Position numbers and translations under genes: made by a program. From the NCBI RefSeq assembly GCF_021919125.1, contig NZ_CP083439.1:930001-994000 (forward strand): a stretch of 64,000 bases of DNA, in the 5' to 3' direction. The DNA is from Clavibacter sp. A6099 (GTDB taxonomy: Bacteria; Actinomycetota; Actinomycetes; Actinomycetales; Microbacteriaceae). Below are positions 47,109 through 54,331 of this stretch, piece by piece. Under the pieces are notes generated by a model. It ran no database searches. It worked only from the letters and a program-made list of their open reading frames with translations, and was not told the DNA's origin. Each line of letters opens with the position of its first letter. Position 1 is the stretch's first letter.

Positions 47109-48587
47109 GTGAGTGAATCAGCGGAACCGGTAGACGTCGTCCTCGTCGGCGGCGGGATCATGAGCGCGACGCTCGGCACCCTCATCAAGCAGCTCGAACC
47201 CGACTGGACCATCCAGATCTTCGAGCGCCTGGGCGAGGTCGCCATGGAGTCGAGCAACCCGTGGAACAACGCGGGCACGGGCCACGCCGCCCTCTGCGAG
47301 CTGAACTACACGCCGGAGAAGGACGGGAAGATCGAGATCGGGTCCGCGACCCGCATCAACGAGCAGTTCCAGCTCTCCCGCCAGTTCTGGGCGCACCTGG
47401 TCACGGCCGGCGCCGTGCCGGAGCCCAAGGAGTTCATCAACCCCACCCCGCACATGACGTTCGTGCGCGGCAAGGAGAACGCCGAGTTCCTCCGCCGCCG
47501 CTTCGACGCGATGCGCGCCCACCCCCTCTTCGAGGCGATGGAGTACTCGGAGGATCCCGCGGTCATCCACTCCTGGGCCCCGCTCCTCGTGCTGCAGCGT
47601 GAGAAGGACGAGGTCATCGCCGCCACGCGCTTCGAGGGCGGCACCGACGTCGACTTCGGCGCCCTCACCAACAAGCTCATCGACTACCTCACGGAGCACG
47701 GCGCGGCCCTGCACCTCAACCACGAGGTCCGCGGCCTGTCGCAGAATCCCGACGGCAGCTGGCACCTCCGCATCCGCAACGACGTCGGCCGCTCGACCGT
47801 GCAGGTGGATGCGAAGTTCGTCTTCATCGGCGCGGGCGGCGGCGCGCTGCCCCTCCTGCAGAAGTCGGGCATCCCCGAGATCAAGGGCTTCGGCGGGTTC
47901 CCCATCAGCGGCGAGTGGTTCCGCACGGACGACCCCGAGATCGTCGCGAAGCACCGCGCGAAGGTCTACGGCAAGGCCGCCATCGGCTCCCCGCCCATGT
48001 CCGTGCCGCACCTCGACACGCGCGTGGTGGGGGGCGAGACCTCGCTGCTCTTCGGGCCCTACGCCGGCTTCAGCCCGCGCTTCCTCAAGAAGGGCTCGCT
48101 GCTCGACCTGTTCGCGTCGATCCGGCCGCACAACATCATCCCGATGCTCGCCGTCGCGAAGGACAACCTGAGCCTCATCAAGTACCTCGTCAGCCAGCTC
48201 CTCGCCTCGAAGGAGACGAAGTTCGACGCGCTCCGCGAGTTCATGCCGACGGCCGACCCGAAGGACTGGTACCAGGTCACGGCCGGCCAGCGCGTCCAGG
48301 TCATGAAGAAGGACGCGAAGAAGGGGGGCGTGCTGCAGTTCGGCACCGAGGTCGTCGCGGCGGCGGACGGCAGCATCGCCGGCCTCCTCGGCGCATCGCC
48401 CGGCGCTTCCACGGCGGTCCCCATCATGCTCGACGTCCTCGAGCGCTGCTTCCCCGACCGCATCGCGGGATGGAAGAAGCCCCTCACGCGCATGATCCCG
48501 AACTACGGCACGCTCGTGGCGTCCGACCCGAAGAAGACGCCGAAGATCATCCAGGAGACCGCCGAGGTCCTCGAGCTCCAGCACTGA
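47109..48587 (+). CDS. mqo: Malate:quinone oxidoreductase
   Basis: 492 residues, normal Mqo length. The FAD-binding loop is [20 protein letters not shown], and the N-terminal segment [20 protein letters not shown] is the Mqo family hallmark, as is GGEASL-type [18 protein letters not shown]. The membrane-associated enzyme oxidises malate to oxaloacetate and passes electrons to the quinone pool, a main tricarboxylic-acid-cycle step in many actinobacteria. It is probably expressed from its own leaderless promoter and ends at the hairpin at 48592. Confidence 0.97.
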   Translation: MSESAEPVDVVLVGGGIMSATLGTLIKQLEPDWTIQIFERLGEVAMESSNPWNNAGTGHAALCELNYTPEKDGKIEIGSATRINEQFQLSRQFWAHLVTAGAVPEPKEFINPTPHMTFVRGKENAEFLRRRFDAMRAHPLFEAMEYSEDPAVIHSWAPLLVLQREKDEVIAATRFEGGTDVDFGALTNKLIDYLTEHGAALHLNHEVRGLSQNPDGSWHLRIRNDVGRSTVQVDAKFVFIGAGGGALPLLQKSGIPEIKGFGGFPISGEWFRTDDPEIVAKHRAKVYGKAAIGSPPMSVPHLDTRVVGGETSLLFGPYAGFSPRFLKKGSLLDLFASIRPHNIIPMLAVAKDNLSLIKYLVSQLLASKETKFDALREFMPTADPKDWYQVTAGQRVQVMKKDAKKGGVLQFGTEVVAAADGSIAGLLGASPGASTAVPIMLDVLERCFPDRIAGWKKPLTRMIPNYGTLVASDPKKTPKIIQETAEVLELQH

Positions 48588-48591
48588 CCGG

Positions 48592-48621
48592 ACGGGCGGG
48601 CCCGAGATCCCGCCCGCCCGT
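48592..48621 (+). terminator. Terminator of mqo
   Basis: Perfect 10-bp stem ACGGGCGGGC/GCCCGCCCGT with a 10-base loop, immediately after the mqo stop and ending 12 bases before the LexA-type box of the next gene. Confidence 0.7.
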
Positions 48622-48632
48622 TCGCATCCCGT

Positions 48633-48648
48633 TCGAATATGTGTTCGA
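48633..48648. promoter_or_regulatory. LexA-type SOS box before the radical SAM gene
   Basis: TCGAAT-ATGT-GTTCGA matches the Gram-positive/actinobacterial LexA consensus TCGAAC-N4-GTTCGA at 11 of 12 fixed positions. It ends eight bases before the ATG at 48657, so bound LexA would cover the start region. Confidence 0.8.
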
Positions 48649-48656
48649 ATGGGCGC

Positions 48657-49841
48657 ATGAGATGGAGCGCGCAGAGGCTGGCCGACGCGAGCGCGGATGC
48701 GCTGCCCGGGCTCGCCCGCCTGAGCAACCTCGTGCAGAGCGTCCGCACCCCGGAGTTCCAGGGCGTCACCTTCCACGAGGTGCTCGCCAAGTCGGCCCTC
48801 AACCGCGTGCCGGGGGAGTCGAAGGTCATGCCGTACGGCTGGACCATCAACCCCTACCGCGGCTGCACGCACGCCTGCGTCTACTGCTTCGCCCGCCCCA
48901 CCCACGAGTACCTCGACCTCGACGGGGGCCGCGACTTCGACGACCAGATCGTCGTCAAGGTCAACGTCGCCGAGGTGCTGGCCCGCGAGCTCGCGAAGCC
49001 CACGTGGACCCACGACGCCGTGGCGCTCGGCACCAACACCGATCCGTACCAGCGGGCCGAGGGCCGTTACGCGCTCATGCCCGGGATCATCGCGGCGCTC
49101 GCGTCGTCCGGCACGCCGCTGTCCATCCTCACCAAGGGCACGCTCCTGCGCCGCGACCTCCCGCTGCTCGCCGAGGCGGCGAGGAGCGTGCCGGTGGACC
49201 TCGCGATGAGCATCGCCGTGCTCGACGACGACTTGCAGCAGTCGGTGGAGCCCGGAACCCCCACGACGACGGCGCGGCTCGCGACGGTCACGGCGATCCG
49301 CGACGCGGGCCTCGACTGCACCGTGTTCATGATGCCGATCCTGCCCATGCTCACGGACGGCGTGGAGCACCTCGACCACGCGCTCACGCGCATCCGCGAG
49401 GCCGGTGGCACGCGCGTCCTCTACTCCGCGCTGTACCTGAAGCCCGGCGTGAAGGAGTGGTACCTCCAGTGGCTCGAGCGCGAGCGCCCGGATCTCGTGG
49501 GCCGCTACCTCGACCTCTACGCCCGCGGCGCGTACGCCCCCCAGGCGTACCGGTCGTGGCTGAAGGCGCGCATGGATCCGCTGGTCCGCCGCCACGGGCT
49601 CGGCGGCGGGCGGGTGGATCCGCGCACCGGCGGCGTGCTGTCCCGCGCCGACCTCCCGGGCGTCGAGGCCGCACGCGCTCCGCACGGCGGCCGGCCGCGC
49701 CCCGGCTGGAGCCAGGAGGGCGCGGACAGCCGCGCCACCACGGCACGCGGTCGCGGCAGCTGGACCCAGGTGCCGGCGCCCGGCCCGCTGGTCGCCGCGG
49801 CGCTGCCCGCGGCCTCCTCGACGCAGGCCACGCTGTTCTGA
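48657..49841 (+). CDS. Radical SAM protein, SplB/Rv2578c-like, with C-terminal clamp motif
   Basis: 394 residues from ATG 48657 (the open frame extends six codons further into the LexA box). The radical SAM cluster motif CxxxCxxC is C70, C74, C77 in YRGCTHACVYCFARPTHEYL, and the sequence resembles the spore-photoproduct-lyase-like group known as Rv2578c. SAM-binding beta-barrel segments follow (LGTNTDPYQRAEG, ILTKGTLLRRDL). The protein ends in a Pro/Ala-rich tail and the final residues QATLF (390-394), which fit the QxxLF sliding-clamp-binding motif. The LexA box and clamp motif together point to DNA-damage repair; the lesion acted on is unknown. Confidence 0.88.
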   Translation: MRWSAQRLADASADALPGLARLSNLVQSVRTPEFQGVTFHEVLAKSALNRVPGESKVMPYGWTINPYRGCTHACVYCFARPTHEYLDLDGGRDFDDQIVVKVNVAEVLARELAKPTWTHDAVALGTNTDPYQRAEGRYALMPGIIAALASSGTPLSILTKGTLLRRDLPLLAEAARSVPVDLAMSIAVLDDDLQQSVEPGTPTTTARLATVTAIRDAGLDCTVFMMPILPMLTDGVEHLDHALTRIREAGGTRVLYSALYLKPGVKEWYLQWLERERPDLVGRYLDLYARGAYAPQAYRSWLKARMDPLVRRHGLGGGRVDPRTGGVLSRADLPGVEAARAPHGGRPRPGWSQEGADSRATTARGRGSWTQVPAPGPLVAAALPAASSTQATLF

Positions 49842-49899
49842 CGCGGCGCGCGAGGTGTCCACCCACGCCCCCGGATGCCGTCCCGGTGCGCCCGCTGGC

Positions 49900-49905
49900 T
49901 AAAGT
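49900..49905 (+). promoter_or_regulatory. -10 element of the orphan regulator (leaderless)
   Basis: TAAAGT is followed by six bases and the ATG at 49912. Confidence 0.5.
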
Positions 49906-49911
49906 TCTGAC

Positions 49912-50619
49912 ATGACGAGCGAGCGCGACCCCGCACCGGGCACGCGCGACGCCTCCCGGCCGTCGACGCCGCACTCCGTGCGCGTCGGCGTGCTCATGGG
50001 CCACGAGCCCGCGCTGGACGAGGTCTGCGCGATCCTCCGCCGCCGGGCTCCCGAGATCGACGTCGTGGTGAGCACGACGGGCTGGCTCCAGCTGGTGCGC
50101 TCGCCGCGCTTCCCGACGGACGTCGTCGTCGTCGACTACGACCTCGCCGACGCCGTCAGCCTCGAGGGCCGGATCCGCTCCTGCCGCGCGGCGGGGGCGG
50201 CCGTCGTGGTCCTGTCGCGTTCGGGCACGGACGCGGTCCGTCGTCGCGTGGTCGACGCGGGGGCCGCCGCGCTGCTGACCGGGCCCGTGCCCACGGCGGA
50301 CATCGTGGCCGCAGTCCGTGCTGTCGCCGCCGGCGCGCGATCCGCGCACCGGCGCGACGACGGGACGCCGCACGAGGAGGGCGGGCCCCTCGCACGCGCC
50401 TTCGCGAGCCCCCGCCTCAGCCAGGGGGAGGAGCAGGCGCTCCGCCTCTACGTCACGGGTCGGTCGACCCTGGCCGTCGCCACCGCGATGAACGTCCAGT
50501 ACGAGACCGCGAAGACGTACCTGCGTCGCGTCCGCGCGAAGTACCGCCTCGTCGGGAGGATCGCGGGTCGCCGGGCCGACCTGATCGATCGCGCCACCGA
50601 GGACGGCTACCTTCGGTAG
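49912..50619 (+). CDS. Orphan LuxR-like regulator with pseudo-receiver
   Basis: 235 residues. After a Pro-rich N-terminal tail comes a receiver-like domain (SVRVGVLMGHEPALDEVCAI to about residue 150) with candidate aspartates in VVVVDYDLAD. The acidic pair expected after the first strand is replaced by LMGHE, so standard phosphorylation is doubtful. The C-terminal helix-turn-helix (LSQGEEQALRLYVTGRSTLA, then MNVQYETAKTYLRRVRAKY) is LuxR/NarL-like but divergent. The stop directly abuts the tdk ATG. No kinase is nearby. Its target is unknown; tdk is a candidate. Confidence 0.72.
   Translation: MTSERDPAPGTRDASRPSTPHSVRVGVLMGHEPALDEVCAILRRRAPEIDVVVSTTGWLQLVRSPRFPTDVVVVDYDLADAVSLEGRIRSCRAAGAAVVVLSRSGTDAVRRRVVDAGAAALLTGPVPTADIVAAVRAVAAGARSAHRRDDGTPHEEGGPLARAFASPRLSQGEEQALRLYVTGRSTLAVATAMNVQYETAKTYLRRVRAKYRLVGRIAGRRADLIDRATEDGYLR
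50608..50613 (+). promoter_or_regulatory. -10 element of tdk inside the preceding gene (leaderless)
   Basis: TACCTT is followed by six bases and the tdk ATG at 50620; it overlaps the last codons of the regulator gene. Confidence 0.45.
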
Positions 50620-51294
50620 ATGGCCAAGCTCTACTTCCGTTTCGGCGCGATGAACAGCGGCAAGAGCACCTCGATGCTCCAGGCCGCCTACAACTACGAG
50701 GAGCGCGGGCAGCACGTGCTGCTCACGAAGCCCGTGATCGACACCAAGGGCGACCGCGACATCGTGTCTCGGCTCGGCGTCCGTCGCCCGGTGGACTTCC
50801 TCCTCGAGCCGGACGCGGACGTCTGGCAGGAGTTCGGGATCCACCGCGAACGCGTCCTGCAGGAGAAGGGCGGCCCGACGGCGTGCCTCCTCGTCGACGA
50901 GGCGCAGTTCCTCCGCGAGTCGCAGGTGGACGACCTGCTGCGCATCGCGATCCTGCAGGACGTGCCCGTCATCGCCTACGGGATCCGCACCGACTTCCAG
51001 ACGGTCGCGTTCCCCGGGAGCCGGCGGCTGCTGGAGATCGCGCACAGCCTGGAGGAGATGAAGACCATCTGCCGCTGCGGCCGCAAGGCCGTCTTCAACG
51101 CGCGCCAGGTCGGCGAGCGGTTCATCTTCGCCGGCGACCAGGTCGCGATCGACGGCGAGGACGTCACGTACATGTCGCTCTGCGGTGCCTGCTACCTCGC
51201 GGAGAGCGGGGGAGTGCTCACGAGCGGCCGGCCCGTCGAGGCGAGCGCGTCGGCCTTCGGCTACCCCGCGGGCCCTGACGCCGACTTCGCCTGA
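50620..51294 (+). CDS. tdk: Thymidine kinase (type II)
   Basis: 224 residues. The P-loop is GAMNSGKST (9-17), and the family segment LLVDEAQFLRESQVDDLL holds Walker B. The structural zinc site uses CRCGRKA and CGAC. The lasso-region pattern TDFQTVAFPGSRRLLEIAHS is also present. The enzyme salvages thymidine and deoxyuridine to the monophosphates. It starts one base after the regulator stop. Such a pairing with a LuxR-like gene is unusual. Confidence 0.95.
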   Translation: MAKLYFRFGAMNSGKSTSMLQAAYNYEERGQHVLLTKPVIDTKGDRDIVSRLGVRRPVDFLLEPDADVWQEFGIHRERVLQEKGGPTACLLVDEAQFLRESQVDDLLRIAILQDVPVIAYGIRTDFQTVAFPGSRRLLEIAHSLEEMKTICRCGRKAVFNARQVGERFIFAGDQVAIDGEDVTYMSLCGACYLAESGGVLTSGRPVEASASAFGYPAGPDADFA

Positions 51295-51650
51295 TCGGAC
51301 CCGGTCGCCGGGCGGTGCGGGTCGTCAGTCTCGGAGGTAGCGGAGGCCGCACGCGGTGAGGACCCCCGTGACCAGCAGGGTGACGAGCGGCAGGAGGGCG
51401 ACGCAGGCATCGAGCATGGGGCGGACCTCGTCTTCGGGTGAGCGGGGGGGCGATGCGCATGGGGCAGGTGGGGTGGCCTGACCCGCATCCACGCTAGACC
51501 GACCGTCGCACCAAGGGCCCGCCCCAGTTGCTGGGGCGTCATCCGCGGGGCGTCATTCCCCGCTCCGGGGAACCGGAACGGGTCCGCGGCTGTGGGAGCA
51601 TGGGGCTCGAGCGCCGCTGGGGGGCGCTCCATCGACGAGGGGGATCGCCT
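51294..51650. other. Intergenic region between tdk and the BY-kinase gene
   Basis: About 350 bases. It holds a possible 30-codon membrane-peptide gene on the minus strand (51325-51417) and a small hairpin TTCCCCGCTCCGGGGAA near 51557 before the kinase gene. No other gene is supported. Confidence 0.5.
51325..51417 (-). CDS. Possible 30-residue single-helix membrane peptide
   Basis: ATG at 51417 on the minus strand, GAGG eight bases upstream, 30 codons to TGA. The peptide is a single hydrophobic helix (ACVALLPLVTLLVTGVLTAC) flanked by charged ends (MLD... and ...RYLRD), with two cysteines at the helix ends. It could be a regulatory membrane peptide or a type I toxin-like peptide; nothing in the neighbourhood decides. 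It is too short for automatic gene finding. Confidence 0.4.
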   Translation of the reverse strand: MLDACVALLPLVTLLVTGVLTACGLRYLRD

Positions 51651-53045
51651 GTGGAACTGCGTGAATACATCCGGATCCTGCGACGGTCGTGGGTGCTCAT
51701 CCTGCTGGTCCTGCTGCTCGGCGTGGGCGCCGCGGCCGGCTACTCGCTCGTACAGACGCCCGAGTACCGGGCGTCGTCCAAGGTGTTCGTCTCGACGCAG
51801 TCGGCGGGCACGGTGCAGGACCTGAGCCAGGGCAGCACGTTCACGCAGCAGGCGGTCAAGAGCTACGCCGACGTGGTGGCGACGCCCGCGGTGCTCGAGC
51901 CGGTCATCGCCCAGCTGGGTCTCGACGCGACCGCGGACTCGCTGGCCCCGAAGGTCACCGCGACCGCGGCGGCCGACACCGTCATCATCCAGATCTCCGT
52001 CGAGGACGAGCAGGCCGAGTCGGCCGCCACCATCGCGAACGCGGTGGCCCGGAGCTTCACCGACTTCGTCGCCGAGCTCACGCCGCTCGACGTCAACGGC
52101 CAGCCGCAGGTGAAGATCACCACCCTGCAGGAGGCGCGGATCCCGGCTTCGCCCGTGTCCCCGCAGGTCCCGCTGAACCTCGCGCTGGGCGGTCTCATCG
52201 GCCTCGCGCTCGGCGTCGCGGCGGCCGTGCTGCGTGCCACGCTCGACACGCGGATCCGCGGCGAGCGCGACCTGCGCCTCGTCACGCACGCCCCCATCCT
52301 CGGCGGGATCGCGTACGACCCGAAGGCCAAGGAGCGCCCGCTCATCGTGCAGTCGGATCCGCGCAGCCCGCGCGCCGAGTCCTTCCGGAGCCTGCGCACG
52401 AACCTGCAGTTCCTCGACTTCGGCGGCCGCGCGCGCAGCTTCGTCATCACGAGCGCGGTGGAGTCCGAGGGCAAGTCCACCACGAGCGCCAACCTCGCCA
52501 TCGCGCTGAGCGACGCGGGCGCCCGGGTCGCGGTCATCGACGCCGACCTGCGCCGCCCGAAGCTCGCGTCCTACCTGGGGCTCGAGGGCGCGGTCGGGCT
52601 CACCGACGTGCTCATCGGCCGCGCGGAGCTGAAGGACGTCCTGCAGCCGTGGGGCAACCGCAACATGTTCGTGCTGCCGGCCGGTCAGATCCCGCCGAAC
52701 CCGAGCGAGCTGCTCGGCTCGCGCACCATGGTCACGCTCCTCAAGGAGCTCGAGGCGGAGTTCGACACCGTGCTCATCGACGCGCCGCCCCTCCTCCCCG
52801 TCACCGACAGCGCCGTGCTGTCGAAGAGCGCGGGCGGGGCGATCCTCATCGTGTCGTCCGGTCGCGCGCACCGGGGACAGGTCCACGCGGCCATCGAGTC
52901 GCTGAACAGCGTCGGCGCCGAGGTGCTCGGCGTGGTGCTGACCATGCTCCCGACCAAGGGCCCCGACGCCTACGGGTACGGCCAGTACGGCTACTCGTAC
53001 GTGCGCCCCGACAGCGCCGAGACCACGAGCCCGGCCGCTCCCTGA
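51651..53045 (+). CDS. Wzz-BY-kinase fusion (capsular polysaccharide tyrosine kinase)
   Basis: 464 residues. The N-terminal Wzz domain has two transmembrane helices (about 13-33 and 175-195) around an extracellular region. The cytoplasmic kinase part has Walker A AVESEGKSTT (269-278), Walker A' VAVIDADLRRP and Walker B VLIDAPPLLPVTD. It ends in a tyrosine cluster YGYGQYGYSY that would be autophosphorylated. Such one-piece kinases control polymer length and export of exopolysaccharide. The GTG at 51651 is preceded by AGGGGG. The next genes are also envelope genes. Confidence 0.93.
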   Translation: MELREYIRILRRSWVLILLVLLLGVGAAAGYSLVQTPEYRASSKVFVSTQSAGTVQDLSQGSTFTQQAVKSYADVVATPAVLEPVIAQLGLDATADSLAPKVTATAAADTVIIQISVEDEQAESAATIANAVARSFTDFVAELTPLDVNGQPQVKITTLQEARIPASPVSPQVPLNLALGGLIGLALGVAAAVLRATLDTRIRGERDLRLVTHAPILGGIAYDPKAKERPLIVQSDPRSPRAESFRSLRTNLQFLDFGGRARSFVITSAVESEGKSTTSANLAIALSDAGARVAVIDADLRRPKLASYLGLEGAVGLTDVLIGRAELKDVLQPWGNRNMFVLPAGQIPPNPSELLGSRTMVTLLKELEAEFDTVLIDAPPLLPVTDSAVLSKSAGGAILIVSSGRAHRGQVHAAIESLNSVGAEVLGVVLTMLPTKGPDAYGYGQYGYSYVRPDSAETTSPAAP

Positions 53046-53380
53046 CCCGCCGTCGACCCGTGTCGTCCCGGCTGGCCCCGCGGGGGCCTGTACGATCCGG
53101 ATGACACCACCGCTCGACCCCGCATCTCCCGTCGCGCGGATCGGCGGCCCGTGCTCCACCGGAGGAGCGGGTCGCGGCTCGTCGGCGGGGCGCGGACCGG
53201 ATCCGGCCGCCCGCGAGGGTGGGCCGCCCGCGCGCCGCACGATGCCCGCCACACCGGGAGACACCATGTCGGCTCACGCCGAGGCGCGACCGCGCCGCCC
53301 ACGACGTCCGTCCGGCCACCGCGCCACTCGATCCGCGGGCGCCGCGCGTGGCTAGGTCGGCGCCGGACGGCCGGAAGCCC
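53046..53380. other. Leader region before the Asp-box gene, with possible upstream frame
   Basis: A -10-like TACGAT lies at 53091-53096. An ATG at 53266 has GGGAGAC upstream and opens a 29-codon Arg/Pro-rich frame that stops at 53355, overlapping the next frame's possible GTG at 53348. No separate protein is recognised. The arrangement may be a translated leader, or mark a wrong start for the next gene. Confidence 0.45.
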
Positions 53381-54331
53381 ATGGCCGTCACGGGACGCAC
53401 CCGGCGTCGTCGTCCCTCGCTCGGCCGCATCATCCCCGGGGTCGGCGTCACCGCGGTGGTCGCCTTCCTCGTCATCGACCTGATCCTCGTCTCGGCCGCC
53501 GTGACCCGCACCGGCGGGGGATCCACCGACGAGGGCACCGCAGCCCCCGCGCCGTCCGCCGCCAGCACCGACGCCGCCGCGAGCCCCACGCCCGCGCCGA
53601 GCACCACCCCGAGCGCGACCGTGGCCGCGCCCACGGTCTTCCTCGCGGCGGGGAACGCCGAGGTCGCCTGGCGCACCACGGGCGGCTCCTGCACGGGCGA
53701 GCCCGCCCGCATCCAGACCACCATCGACGAGGGCCGCACCTGGGACACCCGCTCGACGGGCTCGTTCGACGCGCGACGGATCCTCGCCCTGCAGGTGGAG
53801 AGCCCGGACGTCGGCAGCATCGTCGCCGACGTGACCGCCGCGTGCACGCGCACGACGCTCCAGAGCTTCACGGGCGGCGAGTTCTGGCGCGATGCGCCCG
53901 CGCTCACGGCGACGACCGCGTACGTCGACCCGACGGAGCCCGGCACGGTGCAGCTCGTCCAGGGCCCGCGGGACGCGCCGTGCGACGACGCCGTCCAGGT
54001 CGTCGACAGCGGCCAGGCCGCGGCGGTGCTCTGCGGATCCGGAGCGCTGCACGTCCGCTCGGGCAGCGGCGACTTCCGCCCGATCGACGCCCCCGGCGTC
54101 CTCGCGCTCGCGCTCGGCACGGACGGCATCCTCACTGCAGGCACCACCGGCTCCTGCGCGGGCACGAGCGTCGGCCGCATCGTCCCGGCCTCGGGCGCCA
54201 TGAGCGTCCTCGGCTGCGCGGCGGCCGCGCCCACCAGCGGATCCGTGGCCCTCTCGGCGGCGGGTCGCGACGTCTGGCTGCTCACCGGCGACTCCGTCAG
54301 CATCTCCTCCGACGGCGGGGCCACCTGGTGA
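53381..54331 (+). CDS. Membrane-anchored Asp-box (BNR-like) repeat protein
   Basis: 316 residues from ATG 53381 (GGAAG just upstream; an in-frame GTG at 53348 would add 11 residues). An Arg-rich N-terminus is followed by one transmembrane helix (IIPGVGVTAVVAFLVIDLIL), a Ser/Thr/Ala/Pro-rich linker and a beta-propeller-like domain. Asp-box patterns are visible as DEGRTW, TGGEFW and SDGGATW. Eight cysteines in the propeller could form disulfides outside the cell. The stop overlaps the GTG of the DUF4012 gene. Role unknown; context suggests exopolysaccharide assembly or export. Confidence 0.78.
   Translation: MAVTGRTRRRRPSLGRIIPGVGVTAVVAFLVIDLILVSAAVTRTGGGSTDEGTAAPAPSAASTDAAASPTPAPSTTPSATVAAPTVFLAAGNAEVAWRTTGGSCTGEPARIQTTIDEGRTWDTRSTGSFDARRILALQVESPDVGSIVADVTAACTRTTLQSFTGGEFWRDAPALTATTAYVDPTEPGTVQLVQGPRDAPCDDAVQVVDSGQAAAVLCGSGALHVRSGSGDFRPIDAPGVLALALGTDGILTAGTTGSCAGTSVGRIVPASGAMSVLGCAAAAPTSGSVALSAAGRDVWLLTGDSVSISSDGGATW

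Noticed and set aside
53101-53355. An 84-codon frame starting just after TACGAT
   Set aside because: Composition is low-complexity Arg/Pro/Gly with no domain; only the short ATG 53266 portion has a ribosome-binding site, and it is noted separately as a possible leader.
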